Source of the DNA: Aureliella helgolandensis
GTDB lineage: Bacteria > Planctomycetota > Planctomycetia > Pirellulales > Pirellulaceae
Direction: 5' to 3'
DNA: 64,000 nucleotides
Assembly: GCF_007752135.1 (NCBI RefSeq)
Contig: NZ_CP036298.1
Location: 1,488,001-1,552,000 of the forward strand
Part shown: piece after piece, positions 25,675 through 33,842 of the stretch
How positions within the stretch are numbered: position 1 is the first letter of the stretch
Layout: every line of letters starts with the position of its first letter
Notes under the pieces: generated by a model
The model's database searches: none
What the model was told of the DNA's origin: nothing
Seen by the model: only the letters and a program-made list of their open reading frames with translations
Program-made: the position numbers and the translations under genes

Positions 25675-26628
25675 ATGGCCGTGCAACAGGAATTTGATTT
25701 TAGCGATCGTGGGTACCGGCGCCGGTTGCTCCAGGATTTCACTTGTCCCGATGTGGTGATTACCGAGGGGACGGCCAGGCCGGTGCGGCGACGGATGAAG
25801 GCTCGCGATTTGAAGGCGATCCTACGAGTGATCGAGGACTTTGGCGTCGTTTGCTATGCGTCGATGGCCACGATTGCCGAGAGTGCCGATTGCGATCGCT
25901 CGCACGTCAAACGCTGCATTCGCGCCTTGCGAGAGATCGGCCTGTTGGCCGAGATCCGACTGGCCAGCGGGATCGAGTATCGGATTGTCTATTCGGAGAT
26001 CGCGGCGGCCATTTGTGCTCGCTCACGCCGGAGCGACGTGCCGCGTGCAATTCCGGGGGGGAGCGCTACCGAAAACCCCATTGATAGACCCCACGTTAGA
26101 CCCAGCGTTAGACCCAGTGATAGACCCAGTGATAGACCCACTGATGGACCCACTGATGGACCCACCGTGGGTCCACAAACAACTGGAACTAAAGAACAAG
26201 AAACAACAACAACCGCCAAAACCACCAGGGGGGTGGAATCCTCCGATTCGCCGCAGACCGAACGGATCGTTGTTGTTGTTTCTTCCTTGGGAGTTGGCAG
26301 AGCTCGGGAGGCGGTCTCTCGAGCACTCTCCCAGGGGCTGACTCCCGAGGCGATCGAATGTCGCATCGCCGCGTTTCGTGCGTTACCGGCCGAGTCACGG
26401 CGTGGCGGCACGTTGTACAACTGGCTCGCGTTGCCGCGATCGTTCGACGGTGCGCAGATCGGCGGTGGGGAGGTGCGACTGCAACTGGCAACGATGAGCG
26501 GTGATGATGAGCGGCGACGGGCGGACCTGATCCGCTACGGCCGTGGGCAGGGGTGGACGCATGAGCAATTGCAGATTGCGATCCGCAGATTCGAACACCA
26601 GTGTTTGGCAAAGGAGCGATCCGCATGA
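25675..26628 (+). CDS. Phage replication initiator (lambda O-like layout) with iterons in its gene
   Basis: A 317-residue protein. Residues about 40-110 form a winged helix-turn-helix of the phage replication type (LRVIEDFGVVCYASMATIAE, then CDRSHVKRCIRALREIGLL). Residues about 137-167 are a low-complexity linker of repeated RPSD/RPTDGP units, encoded by seven 12-bp tandem repeats. A Thr/Lys-rich segment follows, then a helical C-terminal domain (ALSQGLTPEAIECRIAAFRA). In lambda, O protein binds iterons located inside its own gene, and the layout here is the same. Direct similarity to O is not claimed. An ATGA overlap joins it to the next gene. Confidence 0.75.
   Translation: MAVQQEFDFSDRGYRRRLLQDFTCPDVVITEGTARPVRRRMKARDLKAILRVIEDFGVVCYASMATIAESADCDRSHVKRCIRALREIGLLAEIRLASGIEYRIVYSEIAAAICARSRRSDVPRAIPGGSATENPIDRPHVRPSVRPSDRPSDRPTDGPTDGPTVGPQTTGTKEQETTTTAKTTRGVESSDSPQTERIVVVVSSLGVGRAREAVSRALSQGLTPEAIECRIAAFRALPAESRRGGTLYNWLALPRSFDGAQIGGGEVRLQLATMSGDDERRRADLIRYGRGQGWTHEQLQIAIRRFEHQCLAKERSA
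26085..26175 (+). repeat. Seven 12-bp iterons ending in a palindrome: candidate replication origin
   Basis: TAGACCC/TGGACCC cores begin at 26085, 26097, 26109, 26121, 26133, 26145 and 26157, exactly 12 bp apart, with the unit close to TAGACCCAGTGA. The last copy is followed by its inverse, giving TGGACCCA-CCG-TGGGTCCA at 26157-26175. Directly downstream, about 26,176-26,228 is strongly A-rich on this strand, as expected for a strand-opening tract. The repeats lie inside the replication gene. Confidence 0.8.
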
Positions 26629-27068
26629 CGATCCAGCTTGAACCGCTCTCACTTGACCAGGTGCAGGCCCAGATCACGCTATTGAGTGTGATTAGCGCGG
26701 ACATCCAAGAACATCGCGACGCGAGTCTACGCGCCCGTGATGCGGTGCTCGCGGATCCTCAGATTGGGCACAAGCGGAGGGAGCGTGAGCTGCACTACTT
26801 GGAAGCGCAACAGTTGACCCTTGCGGGTGTATGCCAAGAGCTGGGTGCGGTGCGACGCATCCTGCAGAATCACCTAGCCTCGCGACACAACAGCGGCGAG
26901 CAATCACCCGTGACGTTCGCGGAATTTGAGCGTTGGTGCATCGACTCGCTGCAGTCGTACCGCAACGCCTCGGGCGAGCCTGCATCGCCCGAAGATACGC
27001 AGTATTGGCTCGGAGTGTTTCGGGCCCTGTTCGCCAGCTTCCGCAAGTCGCTGGCCCCCACATCGTAG
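26625..27068 (+). CDS. Hypothetical protein downstream of the replication gene
   Basis: A 147-residue helical protein (MTIQLEPLSLDQVQAQITLL...), coupled by ATGA to the replication gene. In lambda the gene at this place (P) is a helicase loader, but no loader motif is visible here. The C-terminal third contains FAEFERWCIDSLQSYRNAS. It is the last gene of the rightward early operon before the REP-like repeats. Confidence 0.65.
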   Translation: MTIQLEPLSLDQVQAQITLLSVISADIQEHRDASLRARDAVLADPQIGHKRRERELHYLEAQQLTLAGVCQELGAVRRILQNHLASRHNSGEQSPVTFAEFERWCIDSLQSYRNASGEPASPEDTQYWLGVFRALFASFRKSLAPTS

Positions 27069-27078
27069 CCCCCCCGTC

Positions 27079-27230
27079 GTAGCAAGGTCCCCCGGACCGT
27101 GTCGCCAGGTAGCATGGCCCCCCGGGCCGTGAATGGACCGTATGACCAAGTAGCATGGCCCCCCGGGCCGTGTGCATTAATCCGTGTCCATTGCGTTGTG
27201 TCTAGGCCACGGGCCGGTGGTCCATGTTAC
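27079..27230. repeat. Cluster of four REP-like GC-rich repeats
   Basis: Three direct copies at 27079-27101, 27109-27131 and 27150-27172, and one inverted copy at 27208-27230. The consensus is GTAGCATGGCCCCCCGGGCCGTG, itself partly palindromic (GGCCC/GGGCC). The third and fourth copies face each other and could form a long hairpin. Located right after the last early phage gene, at the left edge of the foreign array. Confidence 0.85.
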
Positions 27231-27280
27231 GCGAGAAACATGAAATACGAGCAAGTTTCACAAGAGAGGCACGTTGACCG

Positions 27281-27538
27281 ATGAACGGTAACCGAGTGAC
27301 GATCCGGCACTTCTTGAGCGTGGTGCGGATTGAAATTATCTGCCGCGGCTACACGATTCAGCAGAAGAAAGCGAAGCATTGGAATTCGTGGTACTTGACC
27401 TGCCACCGAGCGTCCGACGGTCGCTATTTGCGAGTGCGAGTCAGCGACCACTTCAGCCGTTCGTGCGAGAGTGTCCACATCTCGCTCCACCCGCCTGGCG
27501 GCGCTACTCTTGAGAAACTCCGGCAGTTGCTCAAGTAA
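27281..27538 (+). CDS. Small basic hypothetical protein
   Basis: An 85-residue protein rich in Arg, His and aromatic residues (VRIEIICRGYTIQQKKAKHW), ending TLEKLRQLLK. No ribosome site stands out. It lies between the REP cluster and the cassette array, so it could belong to either the phage or the inserted region. Function unknown. Confidence 0.5.
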   Translation: MNGNRVTIRHFLSVVRIEIICRGYTIQQKKAKHWNSWYLTCHRASDGRYLRVRVSDHFSRSCESVHISLHPPGGATLEKLRQLLK

Positions 27539-27557
27539 CACCAGCTCCCGATTGCGC

Positions 27558-27797
27558 ATGGTTTACTCTTCTGTGAGCTGGCGTTCGACTGCAACAGACG
27601 ACCGCGAAAATGCATTGCGGACAATCCCAAAACCGGCCGCTGCACCTGCATGTGCTCAGCAGTGGGAAATCTTGCGGATTAGAGCGGCTTGGTGGCTTGG
27701 GTTGGTGGCGTTCACCGTAATTGTCCCGTGTGGCGGGAATTTTCACTCAGTGGTTGATTCTGATTTTCCGGTATACGAAAATGTGTGCCAGACATAG
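27558..27797 (+). CDS. Possible small membrane protein (doubtful)
   Basis: A 79-codon frame with one hydrophobic helix (RAAWWLGLVAFTVIVPCGG) near the C-terminus. No ribosome site and no family. Listed because the region has no better candidate. Confidence 0.3.
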   Translation: MVYSSVSWRSTATDDRENALRTIPKPAAAPACAQQWEILRIRAAWWLGLVAFTVIVPCGGNFHSVVDSDFPVYENVCQT

Positions 27798-27823
27798 CTC
27801 GTGAATCCGCCTTCAATTGCCCG

Positions 27824-28114
27824 ATGAGGACGCCCATGGGTACGCCCGAAATGCATGGCCGATTTCCTGCCAAAGATCGAGAAGGAAATGAATATTTGCT
27901 TAGTCTGTATACGATGGTCACCCACAGCACGCTGGTCACCGAGACCGACGCGACTACCGACCTGCCACAGGGGGCTGCGATTGATCAGGAAAACCGGGTG
28001 TTGTACATACTCACCGAAGATCGGCAACTCGTGCTGAGACTCGCAAAGGGGAAGTACAAGATTTCCGGCCTAATAGACACGTTGTTATACTCGGACGATC
28101 CGCAGGCACCTTGA
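27824..28114 (+). CDS. Hypothetical protein, paralogue of the one at 28243
   Basis: A 96-residue protein containing GRFPAKDREGNEYLLSLYTM, LTEDRQLVLRLAKGKYKIS and a SDDPQAP end. The same phrases appear in the next gene, so the two are diverged tandem copies. The start is uncertain: the frame opens at 27785 and ATGs occur at 27824 and 27836; 27824 gives a length like the paralogue. No family recognised. Confidence 0.55.
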   Translation: MRTPMGTPEMHGRFPAKDREGNEYLLSLYTMVTHSTLVTETDATTDLPQGAAIDQENRVLYILTEDRQLVLRLAKGKYKISGLIDTLLYSDDPQAP

Positions 28115-28242
28115 ATTCCACTCCCTGGGCTCGATTCTTGCTTGGGGCCACCCGTGCCCTTGGCGGGACGTGTTTGAGGGCGTAGCAAATGCGACACTTT
28201 TGATTCCTGTTCGCTACTGCCCCTAGGCCTTCGGGATTCCAT

Positions 28243-28503
28243 GTGCACGACAACGCCCCCTTTCTGCTCGCACGTTTCGCAGCCAAAGATGTCAACGGAA
28301 ACCGGTATCTTCTGTCGCATTACGTAATCTACTCCGATGCCGTAATGAGCGACAAACCCATCAGCAACGCCCCTCGCGAGTACTTCCTTACCGAGGATCG
28401 GAGACTCGTGCGATGGCTTGCCAAGGGCCATTTCGAGACCTGCGACAACGCGCAAATCCAGCTGTTTACCGACGATTACCACGCACCCGATCGCCCGGCA
28501 TAA
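28243..28503 (+). CDS. Hypothetical protein, paralogue of the one at 27824
   Basis: An 86-residue protein (GTG start) with ARFAAKDVNGNRYLLSHYVI, FLTEDRRLVRWLAKGHFET and a TDDYHAPD end, matching the upstream protein in order and spacing. Tandem duplication followed by divergence is the likely origin. No attC site lies between or after the pair, so they are probably not integron cassettes. Confidence 0.6.
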   Translation: MHDNAPFLLARFAAKDVNGNRYLLSHYVIYSDAVMSDKPISNAPREYFLTEDRRLVRWLAKGHFETCDNAQIQLFTDDYHAPDRPA

Positions 28504-29011
28504 GCCCCGCCGAGCAGAGCGATTCACGGACCATCGCCGCCCCATGCGCGATCGCGTTTCCGCCATTGGACGCTCTAAAATCCAACCTTCCAAACGCTGC
28601 ACCTCAGGTTCATGGTTCTGGGGCGTGTCCGTTGTGGATCAATTGCAGCCATCCGACTTGAGCCGATTGGGAATTCGTTCGCTGCTGCAGATTAGGGGTT
28701 CGACCAACGACTGGCTTTTGCTGCTCGTGTGCGCGGCGTGTCATTCGCATTGCCACGGAGTAACTCACTTCCATCGCCGTTTCGAAGCTGTTGGGTGGGG
28801 ATTGGAGACTTAATTGGACTCCTGTTTCTTCATCGACAGGCCTGGGCAGCGGACTCGTTTTTACCCACCACCCGCTGGCGAACAAATTCTCCAATTCTGC
28901 CTCCTGCCAGCCTTTCAGAATGGAATTCCGCCCTGGGATGTGGATAATTGGGGCTTAGATTGAGGATAATTGCCTTGAACATGGGATTATTCTCATTGGC
29001 CAAGGATATTA
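28504..29011. other. Intergenic region left of the cassette array
   Basis: About 500 bp with only short unconvincing frames. It ends at AAGTTATCC (29010-29018), which resembles the GTTATCC core seen at the ends of the attC sites and marks the probable left border of the first cassette. No integron integrase gene or clear attI is present. Confidence 0.5.
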
Positions 29012-29032
29012 ACAAGTTATCCGACTGAGACA

Positions 29033-29548
29033 ATGCGATTTCGACTGTCAACGCTTCTCCTGATCACCGCCTGTATCGCGCTTGCGATCGGATGGTCTGT
29101 CGATCGCTACACCCACCGTGTTCCGTCTTATGAGGAGCGTCTTGCGGATCACGCCCGTCTCGCCGGAACACTCGTCGACGTTAGCCGTTTGCACCAGTTC
29201 AGCGATCATCCACAAGGCTACATCAATCGCGTTCCCGACATGTTGTTTGTTGTCTTTATCGACCTATTCCGAAACCGAGGGCTTTTTGCACGCACCTACG
29301 GACCAATCGGGAACTCGAGGCACATAGACGATGCAACGCTGCATTGGCTTGGAAACGAAACGCTGCGTAGAATCGATATCACTACCCTTTCCGATTTCGA
29401 GGCAGAGCTGACCGCATCGGGACTCGGCACGCCCCAATACTACGACCTCTACACTACCGATGGATCACTGAAACCGGAGCTTGCGAAATTCGTCTCCGAG
29501 TGCTTCAAGGCACCGGACGTTTTGCCCGCAATGAAAGATGGCGGATAA
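29033..29548 (+). CDS. Cassette: membrane-anchored hypothetical protein
   Basis: A 171-residue protein starting MRFRLSTLLLITACIALAIG, a short cytoplasmic tail and one transmembrane helix of a kind very common in planctomycetes. The rest is soluble and probably periplasmic. The ATG lies about 20 bp inside the cassette border and the TAA lies inside the first core of the attC that follows, so the gene fills its cassette. Function unknown. Confidence 0.75.
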   Translation: MRFRLSTLLLITACIALAIGWSVDRYTHRVPSYEERLADHARLAGTLVDVSRLHQFSDHPQGYINRVPDMLFVVFIDLFRNRGLFARTYGPIGNSRHIDDATLHWLGNETLRRIDITTLSDFEAELTASGLGTPQYYDLYTTDGSLKPELAKFVSECFKAPDVLPAMKDGG

Positions 29549-29635
29549 CCATGGCGTGCACACGGAGCGGGGCTTGCGGCCGGGTTTGAAATGGACAACT
29601 TTACTCTCCCCGCCCGGTGACGCCGGACGTTCTCG
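29544..29635 (+). repeat. attC site 1
   Basis: GATAACC to GTTCTC. Arms GGCGT-G-CAC with GTGACGCC (one extra G on the 5' side) and AGCGGGG with CCCCGC. Ends the cassette of the gene at 29033. Confidence 0.85.
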
Positions 29636-30070
29636 GATTCAATGAGATGCTCGGTCATTGAGTATGTTTCGGTTGCCACTTGGCCACCGAGGGGAACGAA
29701 GTCTAAACGCGAATACGCATTGCCAGGCGGACGATAGGTCTTTGGGCAATGGAAGCACGATTGCGAACCGCTCGAATGCACTCGGGTCCCGAAAGTCCAA
29801 CCGGATGAAAACGATGGGGAATCCACCTCGACGCACAGTTGCTCGGTCAGGAAATTTCGATTGGTAGCACGCCAGACTCGCTAAACAGATACATGCAATT
29901 CCAGGCGGTCCTGATTGATCCTAAATCACGTATGCTATAATGACCACGGTCGGACCGAAACTCCTGGCCCTAGCGATCCAGACCCGAGAACAAGCCGATG
30001 CACGGCAGTCGGCGACATTTAACCAAATTTACCACCAAATCAACCTCGCCGACGCCGTGATCGGCACCGT
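29630..30070 (+). other. Gene-less cassette A
   Basis: About 440 bp between attC 1 and attC 2 with no convincing gene on either strand. It is similar over its whole length to the segment at 32776-33237 (gene-less cassette B). Near its end it carries an extended -10 promoter pointing at the next cassette. Probably a cassette that supplies a promoter rather than a protein. Confidence 0.7.
29915..29941 (+). promoter_or_regulatory. Promoter in gene-less cassette A
   Basis: TGC-TATAAT (extended -10; TATAAT at 29936-29941) with TTGATC 15 bp upstream (29915-29920). The short spacer is offset by the extended -10. The related cassette B has TGC-TATACT at the same place. Confidence 0.6.
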
Positions 30071-30075
30071 TATCC
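29988..30075 (+). repeat. attC site 2
   Basis: GAACAAG to GTTATCC. Arms GCCGAT-G-CACGGC with GCCGTGATCGGC, then GTCGGCGA with TCGCCGAC. Ends gene-less cassette A. Confidence 0.88.
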
Positions 30076-30095
30076 GGCTTCGTAAATCCGATGAA

Positions 30096-30440
30096 TTGAG
30101 GCTGGCTGAGTTGAATACAGAGCTTGAAATCGAAAGAACGGAACAACGGGAATTGTGCGACCGGTGTGAACAATGGACTGATCGAGCGCGTGGCGTTCCA
30201 GTCATAATCCAAATATTGACATTTCCGATCACAGGCATTTTTTTGTTGAAATCGCTTTTTTCAATCTCAACTATATTGCGCGTACTGCGTTTCCAGAATA
30301 TCTGGCCAATTATTGAACAAGAGTTTCGCCATCGCTATTGTCGAAAATGTCTGCGCTGGATTACGATTTGCCATGTCGTCATATCTGTCTGGGCAATCAG
30401 CTTTGTATACTTTCTCATCTCAGACGCGAGCAAAAATTAG
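30096..30440 (+). CDS. Cassette: membrane protein with N-terminal coiled coil
   Basis: A protein of about 114 residues if started at TTG 30096. The frame is open back to 29940, but that part lies in attC 2 and cannot be native coding sequence. The start is a charged helix (RLAELNTELEIERTEQREL) followed by CDRCEQW and, later, CRKCLRW (possible zinc pairs) and two hydrophobic segments (IIQILTFPITGIFLLKSLF and CHVVISVWAISFVYFLI). Function unknown. Confidence 0.55.
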   Translation: MRLAELNTELEIERTEQRELCDRCEQWTDRARGVPVIIQILTFPITGIFLLKSLFSISTILRVLRFQNIWPIIEQEFRHRYCRKCLRWITICHVVISVWAISFVYFLISDASKN

Positions 30441-30473
30441 AAGTTTGAGCTGGCAATTGAAATGCAATTAGCA

Positions 30474-30560
30474 GGATAACAAAACGATGCACGCGAAGCC
30501 GGACTTGCGCGTGCTTTTCAATGTTTAGATTTATCGTTCCGGCTCGGTGATCGTAACCGA
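30474..30560 (+). repeat. attC site 3 (last core degenerate)
   Basis: GGATAAC start. Arms ACGAT-G-CACGCG with CGGTGATCGT and AGCCGGA with TCCGGCT, with the usual unpaired G. The last core reads CGTAACC instead of GTT, so it may no longer recombine. Confidence 0.7.
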
Positions 30561-31250
30561 CTATGAAGTCCTGGGTTTGGCAAGTGACGGTCGCCACTTT
30601 TTTTGAATTCTTTTATTCAGTCATATCATGACGCGGTTTAGCCACTTGGAAGTTGCCTTCGCTAGAGAGCTTCGAGGGAGTATCGCTTCGGCCGGTGCAC
30701 AATGTGCTTGTCAAGGATGTTTGATTAAACGACTATTCGAGGTGCGAACGCGTTTCACACTTCTGCTCCTGCTCACTTGGAGCAGGTCGCGTTCCCTCAG
30801 TTATCCATGCACGGTTCAAAGCATCGTTGTCGATGATGAGTCCGTGTTGGCTGCAGCTTGCCTGGAGGCTTCGGTGAGCAGCAAGCTACCTTCCGTTGGT
30901 GTGGCACATTCTTTAGGGCGACGTGTCTGACGTTCCGGCGATCCTGCGCGATCGGTCCATGGGAATCAGTCAGTGGTCAATTGGTGTCGGTGCTCAGCAC
31001 ATTTGGGTTGGTCTTGTCCTTGTCAAGTGTTCTCGTGTCTGGCGAAAGGGCTCCTGTGAACTCAGTTGGTATCGGTATTGAATGAGTCTGTTCAACTAGT
31101 GACGTGTCAAAAGGCTACGAGGTGCCGATTCGTTCTGCCGATGTCAATGCATCAGGCGGCGCGTACAGGTTGTCCCTCGTAGCGGTGGGGAAAAAGGGCG
31201 AGCAAGGCCGATTCGTTCTGTCGATGTTAGTGTGCTAAGGGGTACGCTCA
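30561..31250. other. Region left of the IS110-type transposase, no supported gene
   Basis: About 690 bp. A frame around 30,740 translates to VRTRFTLLLLLTW, reminiscent of the planctomycete membrane-anchor start, but it is not continuous with a plausible protein; this may be a decayed cassette gene. A 21-bp near-repeat, GCCGATTCGTTCTG(C/T)CGATG(T), occurs at 31124-31144 and 31207-31227, both followed by CATCAGGC; it probably belongs to the left end of the insertion element. Confidence 0.45.
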
Positions 31251-32775
31251 TCAGGCAGCGGATACTGGCTTTCTTGCTCGCCGTGGTTGGGCGGTTTTCG
31301 TGGTGGCTTGTTTCGACTTTGAGCCAATGGGACTTCTCGGCGTGGTGATTGATTTCGCCTGCAATTTCGCCTGCGACTTGGCAGACTGCTGTTTCGTCGA
31401 CTTACCAACCTGCGTGGGCTTCGACTTGGATTTGCTGGCTGACTTTGTCGTGGGCGACGCCTTGGCGGCGCAACGCTGCGTGAGCTCTTCGGCTTCGCGG
31501 GCTTCCCTGCGAAGGCGGCTCTTACGTTGGTCCGAGTTCTCCTTAGGAGGCATCGTTCGAAAGGTCTCTTCATCCAAGGGAAGCGTTCCACCGAACGACT
31601 TGGTAGTACGAATCATGGTGACCGGATCCCAGTCCTTTTCATCGCGGAGCATGGCCCAAGCAATCACCGCGATTTTACGAGCCAACGCCACTCCCGCCTT
31701 CTTCTTGCGTGTCTTCTGCTTACCGCAGATGCGATCGTAGACTCCCTTGGACCACGGATTGTATCGCAGCGAGGCCCAAGCGCACTCGACAAGAATGGTC
31801 CGAGCCAGCGGGTTGCCCCGCTTGGTGATGCGGCCGTTGCGATCGGTTTCACCAGATTGAAATTGCCGAGGTACCAAGCCGAAGTAGGCCGACACTTGGC
31901 GTCCGTTCTCAAAGCGGTGCGAATCGTCGATGCAGGCCACCAGGATTTCAGCCGTGCGTGGTCCAACGCCGGGAATCGTGCGCAGTCGTACGATGCGAGG
32001 ATCGGCCTTGCCGATCGCTTCGAGTTTCTTGACGACCCCGTCAAGTTGTGTGGACAGAGAATCGAGCTGCGTCAATTCAAGATCGAGCTCACCTTTCCAC
32101 AACTCTTTCGCGGAGCACTCCGTAAGTGGTTTGCGATACGAGTTGATCAATGCGCGTCCGGTGTGCCAAGCTTTGTCCCCCCTGTCGATCGAGATGCCGT
32201 GGTTGACGAACCACGCGCGAATGGTGCACTTGATCTTGTTGATCCGCCAGTCGAGTGTTTTGCGGTACTTAACCAGAGAGCGAAACTCACGATGTGTTTC
32301 GGAGGGCATGTGAACCGGCTTGAGTTCACTCATGGTAGCCATACGCGCCAGCTTGAGCGCATCATCCTTGTCAGTTTTGCGTTTAACGTTGGACCACTTC
32401 CAAGCCTCTTCGTTGGTCGAGCAGACGAACGTTTGGAGGCCCAAAGACTCAGCTAGATCGTTGATCCAGCCTGACGGACCACACGCCTCCATAACCACCA
32501 AGTCGATCTTATGCTTTTTGAAGACAGTCGAGAGGTAGTTGCGGTCGGTAGTGGCATTGAGGAAGGAGTGTTTGCGAGTTTTTGTATCAAAGAAACAGCA
32601 CATCGTATTGAATTTGCCGAGGTCAAGAGCGAGAATCTTCATAGTCCATGTGTCCTTTGGGTTTGGGGTTGGCACATTTGTGACAGTGGTTGCTTCCGGC
32701 AACCCGAGATCACGGGGCTGAGTCACCAGATTTTATTCGAACGGCTCCCGCCCCAAACCCAGGACTTACATGGAT
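31100..32775 (-). mobile_element. IS110-family insertion sequence
   Basis: An element around the IS110-type transposase gene. The right border is placed at about 32775 because similarity to gene-less cassette A starts there, at TTCTCGGAT, exactly where the attC last core would be. The left border is not resolved; the value given is approximate, chosen to include the 21-bp near-repeats. IS110 elements usually have no terminal inverted repeats and make no target duplication, so sequence alone cannot fix the ends. Confidence 0.55.
31251..32642 (-). CDS. IS110-family DEDD transposase
   Basis: A protein of 463 residues from ATG 32642 (AAAGGA upstream). The N-terminal RuvC-like DEDD domain has ALDLGKFNT, VVMEACGPSG and KTDKDDALKLA. 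The C-terminal Tnp20 domain has TIPGVGPRTAEILVACIDDS and AYFGLVPRQFQSG with the catalytic Ser region. Unusually, about 95 residues of Lys/Ser/Ala-rich tail follow (from about 370). IS110 enzymes work with a bridge RNA from the element's own end that selects donor and target. The frame opens upstream at 32726 but MKILALDL is the natural start. Confidence 0.9.
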   Translation of the reverse strand: MKILALDLGKFNTMCCFFDTKTRKHSFLNATTDRNYLSTVFKKHKIDLVVMEACGPSGWINDLAESLGLQTFVCSTNEEAWKWSNVKRKTDKDDALKLARMATMSELKPVHMPSETHREFRSLVKYRKTLDWRINKIKCTIRAWFVNHGISIDRGDKAWHTGRALINSYRKPLTECSAKELWKGELDLELTQLDSLSTQLDGVVKKLEAIGKADPRIVRLRTIPGVGPRTAEILVACIDDSHRFENGRQVSAYFGLVPRQFQSGETDRNGRITKRGNPLARTILVECAWASLRYNPWSKGVYDRICGKQKTRKKKAGVALARKIAVIAWAMLRDEKDWDPVTMIRTTKSFGGTLPLDEETFRTMPPKENSDQRKSRLRREAREAEELTQRCAAKASPTTKSASKSKSKPTQVGKSTKQQSAKSQAKLQAKSITTPRSPIGSKSKQATTKTAQPRRARKPVSAA

Positions 32776-33237
32776 TCTTTCTCGGATGCAATGAGATGCT
32801 CGGCGATTGAGTCTATTTCGGTTGCCCAGTAGTCACCGAGAGGAACGAAGTCTAGAAGTGAAAACGTGTTGCCAGACGGACATGCTAGCCCAGGCTGACG
32901 AGTAGATCGTTGGGCAGTAGATGCAACATTGGGAAACGCATGAATGCACTCGCTTCGCGGTAGTCCAGCTGGATGGAAGCGATGGAGAATCCAGCTCGAC
33001 GCTGGGTCATTCGGTCAGGGGATCTCGCTCGTTAGAACGCCACACTCGCCAAGCAGACACATGCAATTCCAGGCAGTCTTGTGCGATCATAAGCCGCCTT
33101 TGCTATACTGATGTTGGTGCATCCAAGCTCCTGGCCCCAGCAATCCAGAACCGAGAACAAAGTGTTGCACGGTAGTTCCGGTGGCCGCTTCACTTTGCAC
33201 AACGAATCAACTCCCGGAACACCGTGAACACTGCCGT
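32776..33237 (+). other. Gene-less cassette B
   Basis: About 460 bp similar to cassette A (29630-30070) from CTCGGAT-CAATGAGATGCTCGG to the attC start, with many substitutions and a few short indels. No gene on either strand is conserved between the two copies. Followed by attC 4. Confidence 0.7.
33079..33109 (+). promoter_or_regulatory. Promoter in gene-less cassette B
   Basis: TGC-TATACT (extended -10; TATACT at 33104-33109) with a weak TTGTGC at 33079-33084. It is the counterpart of the promoter in cassette A and points at the secreted-protein cassette at 33336. Confidence 0.5.
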
Positions 33238-33243
33238 TCGTCG
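33156..33243 (+). repeat. attC site 4
   Basis: GAACAAAG to GTTCGTC. Arms AGTGTT-G-CACGG with CCGTGAACACT and GTTCCGG with CCGGAAC. Ends gene-less cassette B. Confidence 0.88.
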
Positions 33244-33335
33244 AGAGTACCTCTTGCTGCCAAAGAGCCTGACTGATAAAAAGAAGTCAGCGATGCGTCC
33301 TATTGCCTATGGCGTTTTACAAAACGGAGTATTTC

Positions 33336-33830
33336 ATGCGTGCCACGAAGTTCGCTGTATTTATCATCTTCCTGCTCACTACCACGGGAACTACCGCGGC
33401 CGATGATCGTGCGGAACTCGAAATTGGCAGCTTTGTTGTTCTCGAAATTGAGGGCGAACTCGCAACAAAGTACTCACAGGCAACCGACGTAACACTATCG
33501 AAGAATGCTGTTGGTGACTTGTGCACAAACCAACTCGCAATCGTTACTTGGATTTCCGAAGATGGATCGCTAACGATCAAACATTCAAATGATCTATTTT
33601 CTTTGCGTGCTCCTTCCAAATTAGTGACTATTGTGACTACCGTCTCGAAAGATCAGCTAACTCCCGTGGTAACGAAGGCAGGAACACTTGTTTACTCACA
33701 TGAACGTCTTCACCGAGTTGACGCTGTCGCGAAACCACTAAAGGAGGATCGTACCACATATCATTTGCGGCTTCGCAACATGCAGAATGTGGAAATCACC
33801 ACCTGGGATCGATCAAACTCGATCCGGTAA
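33336..33830 (+). CDS. Cassette: secreted hypothetical protein
   Basis: A 164-residue protein with a signal peptide (MRATKFAVFIIFLLTTTGTTAADD). GGAG lies upstream of the ATG at 33336; the frame opens at 33303. The mature part is beta-rich and Thr/Val-rich (LFSLRAPSKLVTIVTTVSKD). No family recognised. Its stop is followed 12 bp later by attC 5. Confidence 0.72.
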   Translation: MRATKFAVFIIFLLTTTGTTAADDRAELEIGSFVVLEIEGELATKYSQATDVTLSKNAVGDLCTNQLAIVTWISEDGSLTIKHSNDLFSLRAPSKLVTIVTTVSKDQLTPVVTKAGTLVYSHERLHRVDAVAKPLKEDRTTYHLRLRNMQNVEITTWDRSNSIR

Positions 33831-33842
33831 CCTGACGATCTC

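Noticed and set aside
26085-26175. Possible CRISPR array (regular short repeats)
   Set aside because: The repeats are 12 bp in direct contact without spacers, lie inside an open reading frame and no cas gene is near; iterons explain them better.
29940-30095. Longer N-terminus of the gene at 30096
   Set aside because: This part is attC site 2; the paired arms explain its sequence, so translation there is not native coding.
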